Of a stretch of DNA of 32,855 bases, positions 1 to 7,778 are shown one piece after another. The stretch is from Thermoplasmata archaeon. GTDB lineage: Archaea; Thermoplasmatota; Thermoplasmata; Lutacidiplasmatales; UBA184. Under the pieces are notes generated by a model. The model was given only the letters and a program-made list of their open reading frames with translations. It was not told where the DNA came from and did not search any database. Location: NCBI GenBank assembly GCA_021809545.1, contig JAKAYL010000016.1:1-32855 (forward strand), read 5' to 3'. The position numbers were made by a program, and so were the translations under genes. The stretch's first letter is position 1, and each line of letters begins with the position of its first letter.

Positions 1-162
1 ATCGTCGGGATCAATCTGAACCCGGAGGAACCGATCTTCGAACACTGCGATCTTGGGTTAGTTGGGGACTGGAAGGAACTCCTCCCTCCGCTAGTAAGGG
101 CCCTTCAGGAACGCCGCGCCGAGATCGGAGACTCAGACACCTCGCCGAGCCTTTCACACTAA
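1..162 (+). CDS. etfA: Electron transfer flavoprotein alpha subunit, C-terminal fragment
   Basis: Frame 1 is open from the window edge to a TAA at 160-162 and gives 53 residues. The stretch IVGINLNPEEPIFEHCDLGL followed by VGDWKELLPPLVRAL matches the FAD-domain tail of ETF alpha (FixB), where a buried strand ending in a conserved INxDPxAPIF is followed by a D-x-G-(I/L)-VGD turn and a helix. ETF alpha with ETF beta carries electrons from acyl-CoA or other flavin dehydrogenases to the respiratory chain. The gene is cut by the window start, so the partner subunit cannot be seen. Its last 13 residues are acidic and probably unstructured. It converges with the zinc-ribbon gene, with 73 bp between the stop codons. 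The family call rests on this short tail only. Confidence 0.75.
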   Translation: MVGINLNPEEPIFEHCDLGLVGDWKELLPPLVRALQERRAEIGDSDTSPSLSH

Positions 163-235
163 AGGTTGGGTGAGCCTCAGTCCAGAAGCTCGACCGCGGG
201 ACCCTCCCCGTTGGGTTACGGCTTCAGTAGGTTTC

Positions 236-922
236 TCAGAGGTACTGTCCGCAACCGTAGCAGTAGTAGCGGTTGTATTGCTGCACGAAGGTTGCCGGCT
301 TTCCGCACCGGGGGCATGTCGGTCCGCTGGCTGCGGGCGGGGGAGGCATCGGCTGAGAAACGGGAGCCGCCGCCTCCGGAGGAGGGGACTGAGTGGGCGG
401 GGGGGCATACGAGGGGGCGGGCTGGGGGGCAGCCATGTAGGGTGTCCCGTACACCATCTGGCCCATGGGAGGGGCGCGAAGGGCACTCTCGATCTCCTCG
501 AATTTGAGGTACGCGATGAGGAGAAGGATACCCAGCAGCACGCCGCCGAGGATGAATCCGAGGACCATCCAGAGCAAGGTCTTCTCCTTGGCCGCCGGGT
601 ACTGACCCTGGTCGACCATGACCTCGATCTTTTTGATCTGGAGGTAGACAAAGATGTCAACCAACCCGAAGATCACGAGAAGGATGGGCTCCCAGAGAAG
701 CCAGACCAGTCCGCTGCAGACTGCACCGGCCGCGGACGTGCAGGCTGCTTGGGCTGCAAAGGCGAACGCCGCGAAGACCAGCCCACCGAGCACGAGCAGG
801 ATACCGAAAATGATCGCCAGGATACGCACGATCCCGAAGATCTCTTTGATGGAGGATACCGCGGACGCGACCTGGGGATTACCAGCGGGAGCGGGCGCTG
901 CGTAGTAGACGGGTGGTTGCAT
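236..922 (-). CDS. Membrane protein with proline-rich linker and C-terminal zinc ribbon
   Basis: A 228-aa protein of unknown function. Three hydrophobic segments (about residues 31-58, 70-95 and 114-139) are followed by a Pro/Ala-rich linker (about 150-199) and a short zinc ribbon, CPRC at 203-206 and CYGC at 221-224, ending four residues before the C-terminus. The layout of a few helices, a disordered arm and a terminal zinc ribbon is common in uncharacterised archaeal membrane proteins; the ribbon is probably cytoplasmic. The reading frame stays open to 1180, but I chose the ATG at 920-922. The protein becomes membrane-like from there, and a TATA box (TTTATTTA on this strand) lies 33-40 nt upstream. 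The longer version would overlap the start of the aro operon. Function cannot be given. Confidence 0.7.
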   Translation of the reverse strand: MQPPVYYAAPAPAGNPQVASAVSSIKEIFGIVRILAIIFGILLVLGGLVFAAFAFAAQAACTSAAGAVCSGLVWLLWEPILLVIFGLVDIFVYLQIKKIEVMVDQGQYPAAKEKTLLWMVLGFILGGVLLGILLLIAYLKFEEIESALRAPPMGQMVYGTPYMAAPQPAPSYAPPPTQSPPPEAAAPVSQPMPPPPAASGPTCPRCGKPATFVQQYNRYYCYGCGQYL

Positions 923-940
923 AGAGTGTCTCAGTTCCGG

Positions 941-955
941 AGGAGGCTTCCTCCT
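941..955. repeat. 15-bp dyad AGGAGG-CTT-CCTCCT next to the TATA box
   Basis: Perfect 6-bp arms around a 3-bp centre, abutting the TATA box and lying just upstream of the expected start site of the zinc-ribbon transcript. An operator is possible, but the arms are low-complexity purine/pyrimidine tracts, so chance is also possible. Confidence 0.3.
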
Positions 956-962
956 AAATAAA
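955..962 (-). promoter_or_regulatory. TATA box of the zinc-ribbon gene, possibly shared with the aro operon
   Basis: TTTATTTA on the minus strand, an island of A/T in GC-rich DNA, centred 36 nt before the ATG at 922, implying a leader of about 10 nt. Read on the plus strand it is TAAATAAA, which could also fire toward the aro operon and would give it a leader of about 100 nt. Confidence 0.5.
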
Positions 963-1082
963 CCTATGCGCAGATTCTCGGAAGCCCAGTTTTGAAGCCG
1001 GGGCCGTGTGCAGACCGGTCGGGCAAAAGTTGATGAGCGGCATTCTGCTGACCTTTCCCGGGCGAGACTCAAGGTCGAAACG

Positions 1083-1850
1083 ATGAGCGGGAAGGATATC
1101 CGTTTGAAGCGCTTGTTTCCCACGCCTGACCACTCTCTCTTCTCGGTTCCGCTCGACCATAGCCTCACCATGGGGCCCATAGCGGGCCTGGAGACCCTGC
1201 CCCCGCTGGCCCGAAGACTTCAGGAGGGTGGCGTTACGGCGCTCATCGTCCACAAAGGGGCGGTGAAGAGCCTCCAGCCCGTTCTTCAGCCTCACACCCT
1301 CCTTGGAATCCACCTTTCGGCCTCCACAACCCTGGCGGAAGACCCCTCCTGGAAGTACCGGGCCGGCACAGCCGGAGAGGCGGTCCGCCTGGGTGCGGAC
1401 TTTGTCAGCGTGCAAGTGAACTTCGGAGTCCCCGGGGAAGGAGAAATGCTCCGGGACTTGGGGACCGTCGCCGAGGAGACCGCCGCATTGGGGCTTCCTC
1501 TCCTTTGCATGGCCTACGTGAAGAAGAAGGGCAAGGAGTACGATCCCGAAGCGGTGGCTCACGCTTGCCGTGCCGCCGCGGACCTGGGTGCGGACATCGT
1601 GAAGACCTCCTTTACGGGAGCGGAAAGCTTTCGGAAGGTCGTCTCCTCAGTCCATGTCCCGGTATTGGTGGGCGGGGGCCAGAAGCTCTCCAGCAAGGAA
1701 GACCTCCTTCACCTCGTGAGCGATTCTCTCAAGGCAGGGGCCCGGGGGATCTGCATAGGGAGGAATCTGTTCCAGGACGCGGATGTCACCGGCCTCTGCG
1801 GTGAGGTAGCATCGATCCTTCGAGGGGGAGCGGGCACCCGCTCGGACTAG
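1083..1850 (+). CDS. aroA': ADH synthase (2-amino-3,7-dideoxy-D-threo-hept-6-ulosonate synthase)
   Basis: First enzyme of the archaeal route to dehydroquinate. It joins L-aspartate 4-semialdehyde to 6-deoxy-5-ketofructose 1-phosphate (DKFP) to make ADH (MJ0400 type). The protein has 255 aa and is a class I aldolase TIM barrel of the DhnA/FbaB family. VPLDHS (22-27) holds the conserved Asp-His of strand 1, HKG (57-59) follows strand 2, Tyr145 sits in MAYVKKKG, and Lys174 in ADIVKTSF is the expected Schiff-base lysine. A phosphate-binding loop, GGGQK, and IGRN near the end complete the barrel. I chose ATG 1083 because the family begins right before the RLKRLF helix; the frame runs back to a GTG at 1008. 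The gene heads the chorismate operon, 18 bp before dehydroquinate synthase II, and that context separates it from ordinary fructose-bisphosphate aldolases. Confidence 0.88.
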   Translation: MSGKDIRLKRLFPTPDHSLFSVPLDHSLTMGPIAGLETLPPLARRLQEGGVTALIVHKGAVKSLQPVLQPHTLLGIHLSASTTLAEDPSWKYRAGTAGEAVRLGADFVSVQVNFGVPGEGEMLRDLGTVAEETAALGLPLLCMAYVKKKGKEYDPEAVAHACRAAADLGADIVKTSFTGAESFRKVVSSVHVPVLVGGGQKLSSKEDLLHLVSDSLKAGARGICIGRNLFQDADVTGLCGEVASILRGGAGTRSD

Positions 1851-1868
1851 CGGGAGCGTTCCACGAGC

Positions 1869-2888
1869 ATGTCCTTCCCCCGGATCGTTCTCGAGATCAC
1901 CTCAGGCGGAGCCTCGGAGGACCTGAGAGCGTTCGCTAGGAAACGGGGCTTCCATCGGTTCCTGCTCTCCGAGGAGACCCCAGGCGTTCCGCCCGAAGGT
2001 GAATCCGTCTACCGGAAAGGGACGTCGGGAGAGATCTCTGACCAAGGAAAACCGCTCGGTCAGGAAGCCACCGTCCGAGAACCGAAGGAACTCGAAGGCA
2101 TTGCCGAGCGCTTGCACGGGGGCCACTTCGTTCTGCTCTCCTTTGTCGGCGAGAGCGTGATCCCGCTCGAGAACCTCATTGCTTATCGGCAGGGAAAGGG
2201 AACCCTATGGGTACGGGCACCGAACGCGCGCAGCGCTCCGGGCCTGCTCGGAGCCCTCGAGAGCGGCTCTGATGCCGTGGTCGTACCCGTGAAGAACGGA
2301 GAGGAGGTCACCCAACTGGAGGGGCTCCTAGAACTCATCCCCCGGGCCCTCACCTGGAAGGAGGCGGAAGTGCTTCGGGTCGCCCCGGGAGGGATGGGTG
2401 ACCGTGTGATCCTGGACACGACCTCGACGCTCACCGAGAAGGAGGGGATGCTGGTCGGTAGCGCGGGGGCGTTCCTCCTGCACGTCGTCAGCGAGGCAGC
2501 CGGTTCCCGATACACCCGTCCCCGCCCCTTCCGGGTCAATGCGGGGGCGATCCACTCCTACACCCTCCTCGCAAACGGAGAGACCCGGTATCTTTCGGAG
2601 GTGGAGCCGGGAGACCAGGTCGTGGTCACGGTCCCTGGCGGGAGCTCCCGCGCCGTACGTGTGGGACGAATCAAGATCGAACGCCGGCCCTTGTCGCTCA
2701 TAGAGGTCGCCGTGGAGGGGGGGCGGTTCACGCTCTTCGCTCAGGAAGCCGAGACCGTGCGATTGAGCGGGGTCGACGGCCCACTTGCCGTCACCGGGCT
2801 CAGCCCTGGGAGCAAGGTCTGGGGAGTCACACTCCCGAAGGCACGTCACTTCGGCCGGGCTGTCGAAGAAACGATCCAGGAACGATGA
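1869..2888 (+). CDS. aroB': 3-Dehydroquinate synthase II
   Basis: Converts ADH to 3-dehydroquinate by oxidative deamination and cyclisation with NAD (MJ1249 type). It is unrelated to bacterial AroB. The product has 339 aa, usual for the family. Diagnostic segments are LENLIA (100-105), GMGDRV (175-180), DTTSTL followed by EGMLVGS (183-198), and RPFRVNAGAIHSY (219-231). A C-terminal beta-rich domain (about 235-339) follows, with repeated strand pairs such as GDQVVVTVPGG. ATG 1869 is the natural start: it begins the first beta strand and lies 18 bp after the previous stop. The 3' end overlaps the next gene by ATGA, which suggests translational coupling. Side ORFs on the other strand are shadows. 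Confidence 0.93.
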   Translation: MSFPRIVLEITSGGASEDLRAFARKRGFHRFLLSEETPGVPPEGESVYRKGTSGEISDQGKPLGQEATVREPKELEGIAERLHGGHFVLLSFVGESVIPLENLIAYRQGKGTLWVRAPNARSAPGLLGALESGSDAVVVPVKNGEEVTQLEGLLELIPRALTWKEAEVLRVAPGGMGDRVILDTTSTLTEKEGMLVGSAGAFLLHVVSEAAGSRYTRPRPFRVNAGAIHSYTLLANGETRYLSEVEPGDQVVVTVPGGSSRAVRVGRIKIERRPLSLIEVAVEGGRFTLFAQEAETVRLSGVDGPLAVTGLSPGSKVWGVTLPKARHFGRAVEETIQER

Positions 2889-4435
2889 CCGCGGAGGCTC
2901 CGCAGAGCTCGCACCCCAAGCCCCAGCTTGTGGTCACACTCCCCGGGCGCACCCCTGACGAACTTCGGCATGAGTTCCGGAGGGCCTCCGAAGCCGGTGC
3001 CGACTTGGTGGAGGTCCGTCTGGATCGCATTCCCGCGGGAGACGTGGAGGGGCTTGCGACGATCCATCAGATCCCCATGGACTACGAGTGGATCCCGGCG
3101 ATCCTCACCCTTCGGTCCCGGTCCGAGGGGGGCGAGGGACCCGATGAGGAGACGGCCCGGCTCTCCCTCCTGCAACGGGCCCTTGAGGTCCTCCCCTTCA
3201 CGTACGTTGATCTGGAGTTGGCACGGGACCTGCGGATCGCACGCAGCCTCCGCGATTCCTATGGCCGTAACCTGGGGCAGATCTTCTCTGCCCACCTGGT
3301 GGAATCCACCCCCCTCGGACTCCTCCGGAAGACCCTGCGGGACTCGCTGGAGATCGGGTCCTATGGGAAGGTCGTCCTTCCTGCCACGGTCGGGCGGACC
3401 CTGGGGGAGCTGGTTCCCCTTGCCCGGGAATTTGCCGGGCAGCACTACGTGCTGCACACCACGGGCCCCTCCGGGCCCTTGCTCCGCGTCCTTGCCGCAC
3501 CCCTTGGGATGGGCCTCGTCTATGCCAGCCTGCCCGGGGATGGCTCGCAGACCGTGGAACCTTCGCAGCTGCCCGCCGATCGGATGCGGAGCTTTCTCGA
3601 TGCGAAGAAGGGGACGCCCTGGCTCGCCGTTATGGGCCATCCGATCCGACACTCGCGTTCTCCGCTCGTCCATCACCGCTTCCTCGAGCAGGTAGGTCTA
3701 CCCTGGCTCTATGTGGCTCTAGACCTAGTCGAGGCGGAGGAGTTTCGTCCAGCGCTCACGGCCCTCAAGACCCTTGGACTCCGCGGAGTGAACGTGACCC
3801 TCCCCTACAAGGAGCTCGCCGCAGAGCTTGCGGATCTCAAAGAAGAGGAGGTCGTAACCTCGGGGGCCGCCAACACCCTCGCCTGGGAGACAGGGTCCCC
3901 TGGGGCACTGCATGCCTTCAACACCGATGTGTCCGCGCTGGCCAGGATCCTGACGGAAGTGGGTGAGGAGGGATGGTCCGGGGAGTCCCTCCTCGTGCTG
4001 GGCGCGGGCGGTGCCTCCCGGGCGGTCATCGCCGCGGGGGTGGAGCAAGGAGCCCACGTCTTCGTGACGGGGCGCGACCGTGCCCGCGTGGAACGAACGG
4101 TCCAAGACTTCCCCTCCGAGTTCGTTTCCTACCTCCCACCGGATGCCCTGCGTCCCGAAGGTCTCGTCGTGAACGCCACTCCGGTAGGGATGGCCGGATC
4201 GGCCCCGCTCTCGGTACCATTGGAAAAAGCGTTCCGGAGGGGAGGGATCCTCCTGGACCTCGTCTATTCCCCTGCAGATCCCTTCCTCCGCCGCGCAGCG
4301 GAGCAAGCGGGGGTGAGATACCTGGGAGGAGGGCGAATGCTGGTCTACCAGGCCGCCGAGAGCTTCGAACGCTTCACGGGAAGGAAGGCGCCCCAGCAAC
4401 TCATGTCCGAGCTGGTTCGGGAGGTCGACGGCTGA
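2885..4435 (+). CDS. aroDE: Bifunctional 3-dehydroquinate dehydratase / shikimate dehydrogenase (AroD-AroE fusion)
   Basis: One 516-aa chain carries steps 3 and 4 of the pathway. Residues about 12-240 form a type I dehydroquinase barrel: EVRLD (43-47), the catalytic pair His137 (in IFSAHLVES) and Schiff-base Lys162 (in GSYGKVVLP), and a late YASL strand. Residues about 245-512 form shikimate dehydrogenase: VMGHPIRHSRSP (249-260), NVTLPYKE with Lys309, AANT (328-331), NTD with Asp348, the NADP loop GAGGASRA (373-380), NATPVGM, and a final QAAESFE helix. The dehydroquinase half departs from common motifs: the residue after His137 is Leu rather than Asp, and the usual APGQ lid motif reads EPSQ. 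The order resembles the plant DHQD-SDH enzyme. The gene overlaps its neighbours by 4 nt upstream and 1 nt downstream (TGATG). Confidence 0.93.
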   Translation: MTAEAPQSSHPKPQLVVTLPGRTPDELRHEFRRASEAGADLVEVRLDRIPAGDVEGLATIHQIPMDYEWIPAILTLRSRSEGGEGPDEETARLSLLQRALEVLPFTYVDLELARDLRIARSLRDSYGRNLGQIFSAHLVESTPLGLLRKTLRDSLEIGSYGKVVLPATVGRTLGELVPLAREFAGQHYVLHTTGPSGPLLRVLAAPLGMGLVYASLPGDGSQTVEPSQLPADRMRSFLDAKKGTPWLAVMGHPIRHSRSPLVHHRFLEQVGLPWLYVALDLVEAEEFRPALTALKTLGLRGVNVTLPYKELAAELADLKEEEVVTSGAANTLAWETGSPGALHAFNTDVSALARILTEVGEEGWSGESLLVLGAGGASRAVIAAGVEQGAHVFVTGRDRARVERTVQDFPSEFVSYLPPDALRPEGLVVNATPVGMAGSAPLSVPLEKAFRRGGILLDLVYSPADPFLRRAAEQAGVRYLGGGRMLVYQAAESFERFTGRKAPQQLMSELVREVDG

Positions 4436-5322
4436 TGGACACCCCACGGTCCCTCTCGGCCACGGCACTCACGTGGGGCGCGGTCTCTTTCGTGAATGCG
4501 ATCCCCGCCGGCATCGGCGCGAGCGCGGCCATACGGTTGAGCTGCACCTGCCGGGTCCTTGTCGAGCGAGCGCCCCGGGATGAGGGGATCACGCTCTCCT
4601 TGAGCGGGGAGCGCGCATCTCCGTTCCTGCGCCAAGTGCTGGCCAAGACTGCCGGGGCGACGGAGGAGCGGGGAGGGCTGAGGGTCGTGGCCCACATCGA
4701 TTCCCAGATACCTCCCGGAAAGGGACTGAAGAGCTCCTCGGCGGTCTCCACGTGCCTTGCAAAGTCGGTGGCGGTCGCACTCCGCCACCCTCTCGCCGAG
4801 GAGGCTTTGGCTCGGATCAGTGCCGAAGCTGCCGTGGAGACCAGCACCAGCGTGACGGGAGCCTTTGACGATGCCCTCACCTCGGTCGCCGGAGGCGTCG
4901 TCGTCTCGAACGTCCGGGAGATGCGTCGGCTCCGGGCGGATGCGCTCCCGGCCGACCTGCGCTCGGTGTTGTGGGTCCCGCGAAAGGAGCACCCCTCCAC
5001 CTCGGACCTGCGCGCGCTATTCTCCGGAGTGAAGGAAGACGCAACCGAGGCGGTCCGGTTGGCGATCGCGGGAAGGTTCTTCGAGGCGATGCGCCTCAAC
5101 ACCCAGTTGGTCGAGCGGGCGTTGGGGTACGACTATGCGCAGTTACATGCTCTGGGAAAGGAAGGGGGCGCCCTGGCGTCCGGTGTCTCCGGGAACGGGC
5201 CTGCGCTCGCGTTCGTGGTGCCTTTGGCGAAGGTGCCCGCCGTGGTCCGGCGGCTCCCGACCGAGGGAGCGGAAGTGATAAGCGCGGGATTCATTCCCGG
5301 GCCGTCCGCGTCCCATGAGTGA
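4435..5322 (+). CDS. aroK: Archaeal shikimate kinase (GHMP kinase superfamily)
   Basis: Phosphorylates the 3-hydroxyl of shikimate with ATP. Archaea use this GHMP-fold enzyme in place of the bacterial P-loop AroK/AroL. The 295-aa product begins with the N-terminal strand around ALTWGAVSFVNAIPAGIGAS, and has the phosphate-binding loop IPPGKGLKSSSA (92-103), a VTGAFDDA segment (about 138-146) before the third motif, and SGNGPALAFV near the end as GHMP motif 3. GLKSSSA is the form specific to archaeal shikimate kinases, as opposed to homoserine or mevalonate kinases. ATG 4435 shares its A with the stop of aroDE, and the 3' end runs 8 nt into the EPSP synthase gene. Position between aroE and aroA in reaction order confirms the substrate. 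Confidence 0.92.
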   Translation: MDTPRSLSATALTWGAVSFVNAIPAGIGASAAIRLSCTCRVLVERAPRDEGITLSLSGERASPFLRQVLAKTAGATEERGGLRVVAHIDSQIPPGKGLKSSSAVSTCLAKSVAVALRHPLAEEALARISAEAAVETSTSVTGAFDDALTSVAGGVVVSNVREMRRLRADALPADLRSVLWVPRKEHPSTSDLRALFSGVKEDATEAVRLAIAGRFFEAMRLNTQLVERALGYDYAQLHALGKEGGALASGVSGNGPALAFVVPLAKVPAVVRRLPTEGAEVISAGFIPGPSASHE

Positions 5323-6667
5323 TCCGCCCCCCTTCGGAGAATCCCCTGTCCCCGCTTCGTGCGTTCGGATCTTCCCTTCGATCGCCGGGGGAAGGATCCG
5401 CGTGCCCCCGTCCAAGAGCTACACCCACCGCGCCCTCGCCAGTGCCCTGCTTTCCGACCGACCCACACGACTGAAACATCCTCTGCTGAGCGAAGACACC
5501 GAGGCCAGCCTACGAGCTGCCCGCGGACTGGGTGCGGAGGTCCGACGAGAGGAAACGACCGGCGGAGAGCACGTTTGGAGTGTCGAACCGCCCGAGGCTC
5601 TTGCCGGTCATCCTTCCCAGATCGACGTGGGAGAATCGGGTACCACTCTCAGGATCTTTACCTCGCTTTCCTCCCTGGGGACCGCGAGAGTGACATTTGT
5701 TGGGAAGCCGGGGCTGGCCCGTCGGCCCATCACCGACCTCCTTCGAGCGCTGGGTACGCTGGGAGCCAGGATCGACGCACCGCCGACCGGAACTTCCCTG
5801 CCCTTCGGCGTCCGAGGACCGATCCATGGAGGTGCGGTGCGCGTGGACGTCTCCCAAACCAGTCAGTACCTCTCCGGGCTCCTGCTTTCCCTTCCCGCCG
5901 CCGAGGGGGAGAGCGTGATCCGACCCGAAGGGGCCCCCGTATCGGTGCCCTACGTCGAGGCCACCCTCGCGTTCGTCCGGTCCCGCGGCATCCGGATCGA
6001 GGAGCGGGAGGGGGCCATTCATGTACCCGGAGGGCAAGTGTATTCCGCCGACCCCTTCGAGATCCCAGGGGATGCTTCGTCCGCAGCCTACTTGGCGGCC
6101 CTCGCCGCCATCACGGGAGGAAAGGTTACGCTTCAGGGACTGCCTGCCACTTGGCCTCAGGCCGACTTGGTGCTCCTCGACATCTTGCGAGAAGCGGGAG
6201 CGGAGGTCCACCGGACCGAGGAAGATAGCGTCGAGGTCCGCGGTCCCGGTCCCCGCGGGCTCACAGCCTTCCGCGCGGACCTCGATGCGAATCCCGACCT
6301 TGCCCCCTTGCTTTCCGTTTTGGCGGCCTACGCGCAGGGGACTTCGACCCTGACCGGTGGGTCCCATCTAGCCCTCAAGGAATCCGACCGGCGGAGCGGT
6401 GTGCTCCGGCTGGCGCAGGCCCTGGGATCCGTGGTCGACTCGTCCGCCGAAGGCATCACGATCCGGGGGGGACACCGTGCCCCGCGTCTCCAACTTCTGG
6501 ACCTCACCGACCATCGCATGTTCATGAGTGCGGTGGTGGGAGCGGCGGGGTTGGAGCAGCCGTCCCTCCTCGGTCCCACGAGCGCCCCGTCGAAATCCTA
6601 CCCGGGGTTCCTTCGCGATATAGAAGCCCTGGGGGTCACATGTCACGGAGAAGAGGTTAAGTCGTGA
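5315..6667 (+). CDS. aroA: 3-Phosphoshikimate 1-carboxyvinyltransferase (EPSP synthase)
   Basis: Transfers the enolpyruvyl group of PEP to shikimate 3-phosphate. It is a 450-aa two-domain inside-out barrel of usual length. Substrate residues lie in PPSKSYTHR (31-39, Lys34), ESGTTLRI (107-114), PGLARRPI (132-139), SQTSQYLSG (180-188), and GDASSAAY (252-259). Asp328 in DANPDLAP is the likely general base. LALKESDR (352-359) and TDHRMFMSA near the C-terminus complete the active site. The common PEP-site sequence NAG around residue 107 reads ESG here, a frequent archaeal form. ATG 5315 lies inside the last codons of the kinase gene, and the stop is 7 nt before the chorismate synthase start. Confidence 0.94.
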   Translation: MSDPPPFGESPVPASCVRIFPSIAGGRIRVPPSKSYTHRALASALLSDRPTRLKHPLLSEDTEASLRAARGLGAEVRREETTGGEHVWSVEPPEALAGHPSQIDVGESGTTLRIFTSLSSLGTARVTFVGKPGLARRPITDLLRALGTLGARIDAPPTGTSLPFGVRGPIHGGAVRVDVSQTSQYLSGLLLSLPAAEGESVIRPEGAPVSVPYVEATLAFVRSRGIRIEEREGAIHVPGGQVYSADPFEIPGDASSAAYLAALAAITGGKVTLQGLPATWPQADLVLLDILREAGAEVHRTEEDSVEVRGPGPRGLTAFRADLDANPDLAPLLSVLAAYAQGTSTLTGGSHLALKESDRRSGVLRLAQALGSVVDSSAEGITIRGGHRAPRLQLLDLTDHRMFMSAVVGAAGLEQPSLLGPTSAPSKSYPGFLRDIEALGVTCHGEEVKS

Positions 6668-6674
6668 CCGGAGA

Positions 6675-7778
6675 ATGTTCCAGCGCCTCCCCATGATGCG
6701 ATTCGGTCACACCCTCAGCATGACGCTCACGGGAACGAGCCACGGACCCCAGGTCGGAGTCATCGTCGAGGGGATCCCCCCGGGAACCCCGATCGACGCC
6801 GCCGCTATCCAACGTGAGTTGGACCGACGGAGACCCTATGGGCGCCGGCTCGCCACGATGCGGAAGGAGGAGGATCGGCTCATACTTCACTCCGGGGTAC
6901 GGGAAGCCAAAGCGACGGGGGACCCTATCGTCGCTTACGTCGAGAACCTCGACGTGAAGCGCGGGCCTTACGCCGAGCTCGAGGATGTTCCTCGGCCGGG
7001 CCACGCGGACTATCCGGCCCGAGCACGATGGGGAAATACCCGGGACCTTTCGGGAGGAGGCATCTTTTCGGGAAGGATGACCGTGGGGATCGTGATCGCC
7101 GGCGCGCTGGCCCGGGGTCTGCTTTCACCCAAAGGGATCGAGGCCGTGGCCTATACGCGGTCGATCGGAAACGTGGAGGTTCCCCCGGAGACGCTCGACC
7201 TCCCGCTGTCGGAGCTCGCACGGCGTTCCCAGGGGAATGAGGTCGGGGCACCGGACGAAGACGCTGCAGCACGGATGGCCACCGCCATAGAGGAGACCCG
7301 GAGGGAAGGGGACAGCCTTGGCGGGATCGTAGAGGTGCAGGTCGCAGGAATGCCCGTCGGGGTCGGAGAACCCTTCTTTGATTCCCTGGAGAGCGTGCTC
7401 TCCCACGCCTATTTTTCGATCCCCGCCGTCAAGGGTGTCGAATTCGGGGCCGGATTCCGATCGGCCCGGATGCGGGGAAGTGAGCACAACGATGCATTCC
7501 TTGTGGAGGAGGGTCGGGTGCGCACCCGAACGAACCATGCGGGAGGGATCCTCGGGGGCCTTTCCGACGGGATGCCGCTCGTGGCTCGCGTGGTGGTCAA
7601 ACCCACGAGTTCGATCCCTCGGGAACAGGACTCGGTCTCCCTGTCCCGGAAGGAACCGGTGCGCCTGGTCGTCAAGGGAAGGCACGATCCCTGCATCGTT
7701 CCCCGAGCGGTGCCCGTGGTAGAAAACTTTACAGCCTTTGTCGTTGCAGACCTGATGAAGAGGGGAGGATTCCTTTGA
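6675..7778 (+). CDS. aroC: Chorismate synthase
   Basis: Last step of the pathway: trans-elimination of phosphate from EPSP to chorismate, requiring reduced FMN. The product has up to 367 aa. Family signatures run in order: MRFGHTLSMTLTGTSHGP at the N-terminus, RPGHADY, SGGGIFSGRMT, GVEFGAGFRSARMRGSEHND, the FMN-binding RTRTNHAGGILGGLSDG, and GRHDPCIVPRAVPVVEN at the C-terminal end. The start could be ATG 6675, 6693 or 6696. Most homologues begin only a few residues before the FGH motif, so 6693/6696 is biologically attractive, but 6675 keeps the tight operon spacing. The stop TGA overlaps the TTG start of the next gene. Confidence 0.93.
   Translation: MFQRLPMMRFGHTLSMTLTGTSHGPQVGVIVEGIPPGTPIDAAAIQRELDRRRPYGRRLATMRKEEDRLILHSGVREAKATGDPIVAYVENLDVKRGPYAELEDVPRPGHADYPARARWGNTRDLSGGGIFSGRMTVGIVIAGALARGLLSPKGIEAVAYTRSIGNVEVPPETLDLPLSELARRSQGNEVGAPDEDAAARMATAIEETRREGDSLGGIVEVQVAGMPVGVGEPFFDSLESVLSHAYFSIPAVKGVEFGAGFRSARMRGSEHNDAFLVEEGRVRTRTNHAGGILGGLSDGMPLVARVVVKPTSSIPREQDSVSLSRKEPVRLVVKGRHDPCIVPRAVPVVENFTAFVVADLMKRGGFL
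7762..7768 (+). promoter_or_regulatory. Ribosome-binding site that fixes the TTG start of asd
   Basis: GGGGAGG lies 6 nt before the TTG at 7775. There is no ATG or GTG nearby, and the protein's dinucleotide-binding strand begins only five codons later, so this Shine-Dalgarno site decides the start. Confidence 0.65.

Noticed and set aside
923-1180. N-terminal extension of the zinc-ribbon protein
   Set aside because: The extra 86 residues are Arg-rich, overlap the aro operon start and lie upstream of the TATA box.
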